Origin: Clostridiales bacterium UBA6386 | Lineage (GTDB): Bacteria; Bacillota; Clostridia; Oscillospirales; Oscillospiraceae | DNA length: 9,445 nucleotides | Direction: 5' to 3' | Assembly (NCBI GenBank): GCA_002437585.1 | Contig: DJQM01000029.1 | Location: 272-9,716 of the forward strand | Shown here: piece by piece, positions 1 to 5,054 of the stretch | Position numbering within the stretch: position 1 is the first letter of the stretch | How the letters are laid out: the number at the start of each line of letters is the position of its first letter | The notes under the pieces: generated by a model | Database searches by the model: none | The model's input: the letters and a program-made list of their open reading frames with translations, nothing else | What the model was told of the DNA's origin: nothing | Program-made: the position numbers and the translations under genes

Positions 1-90
1 GTCGCCCCCCACGCGGGGGCGTGAATTGAAATTTGATCCCGTCCCGGTTCAGGCCGACGATGATATCGTCGCCCCCCACGCGGGGGCGTG
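1..90 (+). CRISPR. Trailing end of a type I-C-like CRISPR array
   Basis: A 32-nt repeat lies at 1-32, starting GTCGCCCCCCACGCG and ending ATTGAAAT. A 35-nt spacer follows at 33-67, and a second repeat copy starts at 68. The first 23 nt of the two copies are identical; the second copy diverges after position 90, which is typical of the leader-distal last repeat. Each repeat has a 7-bp stem (CGCCCCC at 3-9 with GGGGGCG at 15-21) and a 3' ATTGAAA tag. That length, stem and tag fit the type I-C (Cas8c/Cas5d) repeat family. The repeat orientation implies transcription to the right, with the leader and cas genes beyond the left edge. Because the window begins exactly on a repeat, the array length is unknown. 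Assignment to I-C rests on repeat form only. Confidence 0.88.
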
Positions 91-233
91 ATGATTTGGG
101 ACAAGTGTGGGATGCCGCCAATCGCGTCACGAAAGAGATTGCGGGTGCCGCTGGGCTGAGCCAGCGCAAGCCTGCCGAGCACTTCATGATTCCTTACCGC
201 ACTATGGAAGGCAAGAAAAAAGCCCTGGATTAA
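91..233 (+). pseudogene. Decayed helix-turn-helix gene remnant
   Basis: The frame ending at the TAA at 231-233 encodes GLSQRKPAEHFMIPYRTMEG at about 150-209. This closely resembles the HTH core of small XRE-like proteins common in Clostridia (pattern GLSQ..FAE.F.IP.RT.E.W). The upstream part of the frame runs straight through the CRISPR repeat and spacer, so no proper start exists. Downstream, the expected 'W..G.R.PP' continuation is missing and the frame runs into a terminator stem. A Pro replaces the usual Phe or Leu before Ala-Glu. I infer a fragment left after deletion or insertion at the array end. Alternatively it is a chance match, but the motif is long enough that I favour a remnant. 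Confidence 0.5.
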
Positions 234-250
234 ATTTCCAGGGCTTTTTT
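216..250. terminator. Bidirectional rho-independent terminator
   Basis: A 9-bp stem pairs AGCCCTGGA (221-229) with TCCAGGGCT (237-245) around a 7-nt loop. It is flanked by A5 on the left and T5 on the right. Read on the minus strand it gives a GC stem plus a U-run just downstream of tRNA-Ser; read on the plus strand it can end CRISPR or remnant transcription. Confidence 0.9.
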
Positions 251-254
251 AGCG

Positions 255-345
255 TGGCGGAGATGGAGGGATTTGAACCCCCGCACGCCTTGCGGCGCCT
301 AGCGGATTTCGAATCCGCACCCTTCGGCCACTTGGGTACATCTCC
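255..345 (-). tRNA. tRNA-Ser(CGA)
   Basis: The minus strand folds as a class II tRNA. The 7-bp acceptor pairs GGAGATG (345-339) with CATCTCC (265-259). The anticodon stem GCGGA/TCCGC holds the loop TTCGAAA, giving anticodon CGA, which reads UCG serine codons. A long variable arm (GGCGCCGCAAGGCG region) is typical of tRNA-Ser, and the T-loop GGTTCAAATCC is canonical. The CCA end is encoded (255-257). A terminator follows at once (216-250), and a promoter lies a few nt upstream. Confidence 0.97.
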
Positions 346-355
346 AGACCGGAGT

Positions 356-384
356 ATTATACCAGCTGTGATGAGAAAAATCAA
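356..384 (-). promoter_or_regulatory. Sigma-A promoter for tRNA-Ser
   Basis: On the minus strand, TTGATT (384-379) is followed by a 17-nt spacer and a perfect TATAAT (361-356). The predicted start near 349 lies about 4 nt from the mature tRNA 5' end. The promoter is divergent from, and about 30 nt away from, the promoter of the metA operon. Confidence 0.85.
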
Positions 385-413
385 GCCGAAAATCAGCTGG
401 AATGCTATTTTCG

Positions 414-442
414 TTGACAAATGCCACGGAAGAAGGTACAAT
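414..442 (+). promoter_or_regulatory. Sigma-A promoter of the metA operon
   Basis: A perfect TTGACA (414-419), a 17-nt spacer and TACAAT (437-442) form a strong vegetative promoter. The start would be near 449, leaving a leader of about 95 nt before metA. The leader contains a small palindrome, CTGCATGCAG (501-510). I see no SAM riboswitch or T-box signature in it, so any methionine control must act another way or lie outside what I can recognise. Confidence 0.85.
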
Positions 443-543
443 ACAGAGTGCAATCGATTCTTTGAGACAACGCTTATGGAGAATCAGCATCCGAAGCCCC
501 CTGCATGCAGGCCTTGGAGAATGTACAATCAGGAGGAAACAGC

Positions 544-1479
544 GTGCCAATTCAGATACCCAATGATCTCCCGGCGGCGGAGACCCTGAAAAAAGAAAAT
601 ATATTCGTCATGAAGCAGACCCGGGCTCAGACCCAGCATATCCGTCCTTTGGAAATTGTGCTGCTGAACCTGATGCCCACGAAAATCGTCACCGAGACCC
701 AGCTGAGCCGGGTTCTTGGCAATACGCCCCTGCAGGTGCACCTGGAACTGATGATGGTGTCCAGCCACCGGGCCAGGAATACCCCGGAGGAGCATCTGCT
801 GTCCTTCTACAAGACCTTTGACGAACTGAAGGAGCGGAAATTTGACGGCATGGTCATTACCGGGGCACCGGTGGAAAATCTGCCCTTTGAGCAGGTGGAC
901 TACTGGCAGGAGCTGACGGAAATTATGGAGTGGAGCAAGACCAACGTCCATTCTACTTTTCACATCTGCTGGGGTGCCCAGGCGGGACTTTACTATCACT
1001 ACGGCATTCAGAAAAAGCAGCTGCCGGAGAAGCTTTTCGGGGTCTACCCCCATCACGCGGATTATAAGCGGGCAATCCTGCTCCGGGGCTTTGACGACGT
1101 GTTTTACGCTCCCCATTCCCGGCACACCACCGTCCTCCGGGAGGACATTGCAGCGGTGCCCGGGCTGAAGATTCTGGCTTCCTCTGCAGAAGCCGGGGTG
1201 TATATCATCATGAATAAGGAAGGCCGGCAGATTTTCGTCACCGGCCACTCGGAGTACGATTCGGACACCCTGGAGCGGGAATATCTCCGGGACAAAAACC
1301 AGGGTCTTCCCATCCATGTACCCGTGAATTATTACCCGGATGACGACGACACCAAGCACCCCGTTGTGCGCTGGCGGGGTCATGGAAATCTGCTCTACAG
1401 CAATTGGCTGAACTACTTTGTCTACCAGACCACGCCCTACGACATCATGTCCGTGGGTCAGGGGGTCACGGAGGACTGA
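544..1479 (+). CDS. metA: Homoserine O-acetyltransferase (MetA family)
   Basis: Activates homoserine for methionine synthesis in the cytoplasm, making O-acetylhomoserine. The 311-residue protein starts MPIQIPNDLPA, the usual MetA N-terminus, from a GTG preceded by AGGAGG (531-536) with a 7-nt gap. A longer frame from ATG 505 exists, but it has no ribosome site and does not match the family. Catalytic residues fall at the family numbers: Cys142 (ICWGAQA), His235 and Glu237 (GHSEYD), and Lys47 (LMPTK). Residue 111 is Glu (GAPVENLPF). In this family Glu111 goes with acetyl-CoA and Gly with succinyl-CoA, so I call it an acetyltransferase despite the metA name. It is first in a five-gene operon, and the next gene starts 3 nt after its stop. 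Confidence 0.97.
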   Translation: MPIQIPNDLPAAETLKKENIFVMKQTRAQTQHIRPLEIVLLNLMPTKIVTETQLSRVLGNTPLQVHLELMMVSSHRARNTPEEHLLSFYKTFDELKERKFDGMVITGAPVENLPFEQVDYWQELTEIMEWSKTNVHSTFHICWGAQAGLYYHYGIQKKQLPEKLFGVYPHHADYKRAILLRGFDDVFYAPHSRHTTVLREDIAAVPGLKILASSAEAGVYIIMNKEGRQIFVTGHSEYDSDTLEREYLRDKNQGLPIHVPVNYYPDDDDTKHPVVRWRGHGNLLYSNWLNYFVYQTTPYDIMSVGQGVTED

Positions 1480-1482
1480 CCC

Positions 1483-2664
1483 ATGGCATCCAAGAAGCAA
1501 ATCGTGCTGGATTTTTACAGCTGCTACAATCTGGGCGATGACCTGTTCGTGGAGGCCTTTGCCGAGTACTTTTCCGATTGTGAGATTCATCTGCTGGTCA
1601 ATCCCAAGTGTGTCCCCAAGAGGCTGCCCAAGAATGTCCGGATTCTCCATTTTTCCAACGTTGACCTGCGCCTGCGCAGAATTTCCAACCTGGCTTCTCA
1701 ACGGGGGCGGCAGAGAATGGTAAAGACGGTGGAGCATATGCGTCAGAAAAAGCTGGAGCGGATTGCCCAGCACTGTGACGCTTTTGTGAAAATCGGCGGC
1801 TCCATTTTCATGCAGCATGCTCCCGGGTGCAGGGAAATCGACTTTTCCACCGCAGAAAAGCCGGACTTCTCCCTCCGACGGAGTACCGGGGGCAGAGGAA
1901 ACCGGTTTATCATCGGCGCCAATCTGGGGCCGGTGTATTCCGAGGACTACTGGGAGCAGATGGCGAAAAAATTCCAGGAATACCGACATGTGTGTCTCCG
2001 GGATTACGCCTCCTACCGCAAAATGCGCGCCGCACCGAATGTACAGTATGCCCCAGATGTGCTGTTTCTGGTGCCAAAGCCCTATCCGGGCACCTGTGAG
2101 GAAAATGTGGCCATTTCCGTGATGGATGTCAGCCGGAATACGGAGGATGCTGCCGTCATCCGGGCTTATTATGACCTGCTGGAGCGGGCAATTGCCTATT
2201 TCCTCGACCGGGAGGTTCCGGTGACCCTGATGTCTTTCTGCCAGTGGCAGGGAGATGAGCAGGCGGTTCAGGAGCTTCTGAACCGTTTTCCCGAAGAAAA
2301 ACGACTGTCTGCCTGCTGCTATCGGGGAAGTGCCCGGCGGATTCTGCGGGTGCTGTCCGGAGCCAGCTTTGTGATCGGAACCCGATTTCACAGCACTATT
2401 CTGAGCATTTCCTTCGGAAAACCGGTATTTCCCATCGTCTACAACTCCAAGACCGCTCACTATCTGGCAGATCTATCTTTCCCAGGAAAATCTGCAGCCC
2501 TGGAAGAATTGCCCTCGGTTACCCTGGATGATGTGCTATATAACTATCGGAATCAGATAGTGGCCGACTGCGCTGACCATCATCGGTACGCAGTGAATCA
2601 ATTCCGTGTTCTGGAGGAATACCTGGAAGAAAAGGAGAAAGATCTTGAAAGCAGTACTGTTTGA
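1483..2664 (+). CDS. Polysaccharide pyruvyl transferase family protein
   Basis: Members of this family (CsaB/WcaK/ExoV-like, GT-B-like fold) transfer pyruvate from phosphoenolpyruvate to sugars of cell-wall or exopolysaccharides. The 393-residue protein shows the family pattern: NLGDD near the N-terminus (16-20), KIGGS (103-107), GANLGP (145-150), an 'LRD' before the second lobe (172-174), APDV (190-193), the diagnostic GTRFHS (299-304), and GKPVFPIVYNSKT (312-324). The tail (about 373-390) is Glu/Lys-rich and probably helical. There is no signal peptide. GGAGG (1470-1474) lies inside the metA end, 8 nt before this ATG. The acceptor sugar is unknown; no glycosyltransferases are adjacent, so its role in a methionine operon is unexplained. 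Family confident, substrate not. Confidence 0.9.
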   Translation: MASKKQIVLDFYSCYNLGDDLFVEAFAEYFSDCEIHLLVNPKCVPKRLPKNVRILHFSNVDLRLRRISNLASQRGRQRMVKTVEHMRQKKLERIAQHCDAFVKIGGSIFMQHAPGCREIDFSTAEKPDFSLRRSTGGRGNRFIIGANLGPVYSEDYWEQMAKKFQEYRHVCLRDYASYRKMRAAPNVQYAPDVLFLVPKPYPGTCEENVAISVMDVSRNTEDAAVIRAYYDLLERAIAYFLDREVPVTLMSFCQWQGDEQAVQELLNRFPEEKRLSACCYRGSARRILRVLSGASFVIGTRFHSTILSISFGKPVFPIVYNSKTAHYLADLSFPGKSAALEELPSVTLDDVLYNYRNQIVADCADHHRYAVNQFRVLEEYLEEKEKDLESSTV

Positions 2665-3346
2665 CTTGGACGGCACTCTCCTGCCCATGGATCAGGAGGT
2701 CTTCGTCAAGGACTATCTGAAAAGGATGGCCGCGTTTCTGGCTCCCCATGGCTATGACCCGGAAAGATTCGTCAAGGCTCTCTGGGCGGGCATCGGTGCC
2801 ATGATGAAAAATGACGGCAAGGCGAAAAATGAGGATGTTTTTTGGAGGGTTTTTAATCAGGTGCTGGAGCGAGATGCCCGGCGGGACAGTGCACTGTTCG
2901 ATGAATTTTACCGGGGTGAATTTCAGAAGAGCCGGGAAAGCTGCGGCTTCCAGCCTGCGGCGGCTCCCGCCGTGCGGGAAATTCGGGCTATGGGCTATCG
3001 GGTGATCCTTGCTACCAATCCCTTATTCCCGGCCATTGCCACTCAGAGCCGAATTCGCTGGGCCGGGCTGGAGCCGGAGGACTTCGAGCTGATCACCACC
3101 TATGAAAATGCCCGGTTCTGCAAGCCCAATCCCGAGTATTACCGGGAAATTCTGGGTAAACTGAACCTGGACGCTTCGGATTGCCTGATGGTGGGAAACG
3201 ATGTGACTGAGGATATGATCGCGGAAAAGCTGGGAATGCGGGTATTCCTGCTGACGGACTGCCTGATCAACCGGAGTGGGGCGGACATTTCTCGGTATCA
3301 ACGAGGGAGCTTTCCGGAGCTGTTACAATACATTCGGAGTCTTTGA
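2645..3346 (+). CDS. HAD-family hydrolase
   Basis: A 233-residue haloacid-dehalogenase superfamily phosphatase. I chose the TTG start at 2645 because AAGGAG (2632-2637) sits 7 nt before it and motif I then falls at the N-terminus, as usual. It therefore overlaps the previous gene by 20 nt, which suggests coupled translation. Motif I is FDLDGT, with nucleophile Asp7 and acid/base Asp9. Motif II Thr124 lies in ILATNP, motif III Lys160 in FCKPNP, and motif IV is GNDVTED (Asp186, Asp190). A helical cap (about 18-100) between motifs I and II makes it a C1-cap member like phosphoglycolate phosphatase. The substrate cannot be read from sequence. It ends one base before the ATG of the next gene. Confidence 0.92.
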   Translation: MKAVLFDLDGTLLPMDQEVFVKDYLKRMAAFLAPHGYDPERFVKALWAGIGAMMKNDGKAKNEDVFWRVFNQVLERDARRDSALFDEFYRGEFQKSRESCGFQPAAAPAVREIRAMGYRVILATNPLFPAIATQSRIRWAGLEPEDFELITTYENARFCKPNPEYYREILGKLNLDASDCLMVGNDVTEDMIAEKLGMRVFLLTDCLINRSGADISRYQRGSFPELLQYIRSL

Positions 3347-3347
3347 T

Positions 3348-4280
3348 ATGGCGTTTTTGGTGCTGATCCTTCTGATTCTCGCGGCTGCTTTGGGCGGGGG
3401 TTACTACGCCTACCGCTATGCTTTCTTTTCGCCGAAGAAGGGGCGGGACAAACTGCCCGCCTGCGATGGGCGGCAATACGAGCCGTACCGTGCGGAAATT
3501 CAGCGGATTTTTCGGGCACTTCAGGAGCGACCCTGTGAATTTGTAACCATTCCTTCCGCAGACGGGCTGATTCTTTCCGGCAGGTATTACCATGTGGCCG
3601 ACGGTGCCCCGCTGGACATTGGCTTTCATGGCTACCGAAGCTCCTGTCTGACGGACTTCGCCGGCGGGGCGGAGCTGAGCCTGCAATCGGGGCACAACCT
3701 TCTGCTGGTTGACCAGCGTGCCCATGGGAAAAGCAGCGGCCGTACCATCAGCTTCGGCATTCTGGAGCGGTGGGATGTACTCAGCTGGGTGGATTATGCC
3801 GTGGAGCGGTTCGGAAGCGACGTGCGGATTCTGCTTTATGGCATTTCCATGGGGGCGGCCACGGTGTTGATGGCCTCCGATCTGCCCCTGCCGGAGAACG
3901 TGAGAGGCATCATTGCGGACTGCCCCTATTCCTCGCCCAAGGAGATCATCTGCAAGGTTGCCAGGGACAGGGGACTGCCTGAGAAGGCTGCCTGGCTCTT
4001 TGTGTGGATCGGGGCTCGGGTCTACGGAGGCTTTGACATCCGCGAAACCGACGCTGTCCGGGCGGTGAAGCATACGAAAATCCCCATTTTGCTGATCCAC
4101 GGGGAGGCGGATGGGTTTGTGCCCTGCGGCATGAGCGGGGACATCCAGCGAAGCAACCCCCAGAGAATCCGCCGGTTTACGTTCCCCGGGGCGGATCACG
4201 GCATCAGCTTCCTGACGGATTCCCGGCGATACCGGGATGTTGTGTCGGAATTTTGTAAAATGACCCTGGAACAGACATAA
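3348..4280 (+). CDS. Membrane-anchored alpha/beta hydrolase
   Basis: A 310-residue serine hydrolase of the alpha/beta fold, resembling the BAAT/Hydrolase_4 groups. The N-terminus (MAFLVLILLILAAALGGG) is one hydrophobic segment without an obvious lipobox, so it is probably a signal anchor with the catalytic domain outside. The oxyanion motif HGY is at 94-96, 'VDQRAHGKSSG' at 121-131, nucleophile Ser167 in GISMGA, acid Asp255 in HGEADGFVP, and His284 in GADHG. All three triad residues are present. Start ATG 3348 follows GGAG (3336-3339) by 8 nt; the longer frame back to 3276 lacks a ribosome site and would bury the membrane segment. The substrate is unknown; an esterase or peptidase-like role is possible. 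Confidence 0.9.
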   Translation: MAFLVLILLILAAALGGGYYAYRYAFFSPKKGRDKLPACDGRQYEPYRAEIQRIFRALQERPCEFVTIPSADGLILSGRYYHVADGAPLDIGFHGYRSSCLTDFAGGAELSLQSGHNLLLVDQRAHGKSSGRTISFGILERWDVLSWVDYAVERFGSDVRILLYGISMGAATVLMASDLPLPENVRGIIADCPYSSPKEIICKVARDRGLPEKAAWLFVWIGARVYGGFDIRETDAVRAVKHTKIPILLIHGEADGFVPCGMSGDIQRSNPQRIRRFTFPGADHGISFLTDSRRYRDVVSEFCKMTLEQT

Positions 4281-4294
4281 AGGAGGAAATCACA

Positions 4295-4489
4295 ATGGCA
4301 GTACGACTGAACGAGGACGCGGAAATGGTAAAGACCATCCGGGAGGGACTGAAACGGACAGGGGGCTACTGCCCCTGCCGCTTAGAGCGCATCCCGGAGA
4401 ATAAGTGTATTTGCAAGGAATTCCGGGATCAGATTGCCGATCCCAATTTCCACGGCTATTGTCACTGTATGCTCTACTATAAGGAGTAA
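4295..4489 (+). CDS. Small ferredoxin:thioredoxin reductase catalytic-like protein
   Basis: A 64-residue cytoplasmic protein with six cysteines in three CxC pairs: CPC (26-28), CIC (38-40) and CHC (56-58, in HGYCHCMLYYK). These motifs, with 'KEFRDQI' after the second pair, resemble the catalytic subunit of ferredoxin:thioredoxin reductase, which holds a [4Fe-4S] cluster next to an active disulfide. The gaps here are 9 and 15 residues, whereas plant and cyanobacterial enzymes have 16 and 8, so the cluster fold may differ. No variable (alpha) subunit is nearby. A perfect AGGAGG (4281-4286) precedes the ATG by 8 nt. It is last in the operon, and no terminator separates it from tRNA-Leu. A redox role is inferred from the Cys motifs; partner unknown. 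Confidence 0.8.
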   Translation: MAVRLNEDAEMVKTIREGLKRTGGYCPCRLERIPENKCICKEFRDQIADPNFHGYCHCMLYYKE

Positions 4490-4515
4490 AAATTGCCAAA
4501 TTCCGAAAAAACTTG

Positions 4516-4544
4516 TTGACAAATGCCATTGCCTATGCTAGAAT
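4516..4544 (+). promoter_or_regulatory. Sigma-A promoter for tRNA-Leu
   Basis: TTGACA (4516-4521), a 17-nt spacer and TAGAAT (4539-4544). The start would be near 4551, about 30 nt before the tRNA. The stretch 4515-4528 is identical to 413-426 in the metA promoter, covering the -35 and the 7 nt after it. Confidence 0.85.
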
Positions 4545-4580
4545 GATCTGGCGTCGGAGGGGCTCCCTCAGAGAGCATTT

Positions 4581-4668
4581 GGGCGAGTGGTGGAATTGGT
4601 AGACTCGCTAGATTCAGGTTCTAGTGTTCACTGCGGACGTGCGGGTTCAAGTCCCGCCTCGCCCACCA
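4581..4668 (+). tRNA. tRNA-Leu(CAG)
   Basis: A class II tRNA with encoded CCA. The 7-bp acceptor pairs GGGCGAG (4581-4587) with CTCGCCC (4658-4664), with discriminator A4665. The anticodon stem CTAGA/TCTAG encloses TTCAGGT, giving anticodon CAG for the CUG leucine codon. The variable arm (TGTTCACTGCGGACG region) is long, as expected for leucine, and the T-arm GCGGGTTCAAGTCCCGC is canonical. It has its own promoter, but because no terminator follows the upstream operon, read-through from that operon may also supply it. Confidence 0.97.
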
Positions 4669-4669
4669 A

Positions 4670-4706
4670 ATAAAAGGACATCCGTTTGGATGTCCTTTTA
4701 TTTTTT
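4670..4706. terminator. Strong bidirectional rho-independent terminator
   Basis: AAAAGGACATCC (4672-4683) pairs perfectly with GGATGTCCTTTT (4688-4699) around a GTTT loop. T6 follows on the plus strand; on the minus strand the stem is followed by a T-rich run. It ends tRNA-Leu (and any operon read-through) on the plus strand and spoIIID on the minus strand, whose stop codon overlaps the T-run. Confidence 0.93.
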
Positions 4707-4953
4707 ACTTCTGGAGGTATTTCTGCCGGGTGGCCAGGCCGCCCCGGATGTGCCGCTCCTGCTTATTCTTGTCCAGAACATGCCGGACCTGGGTATACAG
4801 GGGATAGCTGCACAGGCGCAGCTGCTCTGTCAGTGCCTTATGGACGGTGGATTTGGAAATGCCGAAGTGCCGGGCGGTGGCTCGGACGGTGGCACCGGTT
4901 TCAATCATGTACACAGCCAATTCACAGGCTCGCTCCTCCAGCTCTCGTTTCAT
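4705..4953 (-). CDS. spoIIID: Sporulation transcription factor SpoIIID
   Basis: SpoIIID is a small DNA-binding regulator of mother-cell genes during sporulation, acting with sigma-E and before sigma-K. The 82-residue protein (about 93 in Bacillus subtilis) has the family's helix-turn-helix TVRATARHFGISKSTVHK at about 22-39. The preceding helix, with 'VYMIETGATVR', and the C-terminal 'RHIRGGLATRQKY' are close to the family's own. I chose Met at 4953 because GGAGGGG (4965-4959) precedes it by 5 nt; the frame extends to 5043, but that part does not match the family and overlaps the promoter. A sigma-E-like promoter is present upstream, as known for B. subtilis spoIIID. It is divergent from the threonine-aldolase gene, and its presence implies an endospore former. 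Confidence 0.95.
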   Translation of the reverse strand: MKRELEERACELAVYMIETGATVRATARHFGISKSTVHKALTEQLRLCSYPLYTQVRHVLDKNKQERHIRGGLATRQKYLQK

Positions 4954-4984
4954 AGGCTCCCCTCCGATGCTGTGCTGCTGGAAG

Positions 4985-5013
4985 ATTCTATGCGCCTTGA
5001 CATCCCCATATTC
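4985..5013 (-). promoter_or_regulatory. Sigma-E-like promoter for spoIIID
   Basis: On the minus strand, GAATATG (5013-5007) is followed by a 14-nt spacer and CATAGAAT (4992-4985). Against the known sigma-E consensus (KMATATT, 14±1 nt, CATACANT) this is one mismatch in each element. Predicted start is about 4978, giving a short leader with the ribosome site. B. subtilis spoIIID is also sigma-E dependent, which supports the call. It physically overlaps the plus-strand sigma-A promoter at 4997-5025. Confidence 0.65.
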
Positions 5014-5025
5014 CGGCGGTAAAAT
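4997..5025 (+). promoter_or_regulatory. Sigma-A promoter for the threonine aldolase gene
   Basis: A perfect TTGACA (4997-5002), a 17-nt spacer and TAAAAT (5020-5025). The start would be near 5032, leaving about 23 nt before the ATG, enough for the AAGGAG site at 5042-5047. Just downstream of the -10, AGGGACAGCT (5026-5035) matches the SpoIIID binding consensus WWRRACARNY at nine of ten positions, so SpoIIID control is possible but unproven. Confidence 0.82.
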
Positions 5026-5054
5026 AGGGACAGCTTTCGACAAGGAGAAGAACG

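Noticed and set aside
443..543. Possible SAM riboswitch or T-box in the metA leader
   Set aside because: No conserved core motifs of SAM-I, SAM-II or T-box leaders, and no terminator hairpin; only a 10-bp palindrome is seen.
476..543. Possible leader peptide from ATG 476
   Set aside because: The frame has no stop before metA, no ribosome site and no run of methionine codons.
529..2460. 643-codon open frame on the minus strand across metA and the pyruvyl transferase gene
   Set aside because: It is antisense to two well-recognised genes, has no recognisable domain, and is explained by GC-rich codon bias on the opposite strand.
3267..4199. 310-codon minus-strand frame opposite the alpha/beta hydrolase
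   Set aside because: The plus-strand gene has a full catalytic triad and ribosome site; the antisense frame has neither domain nor start signals.
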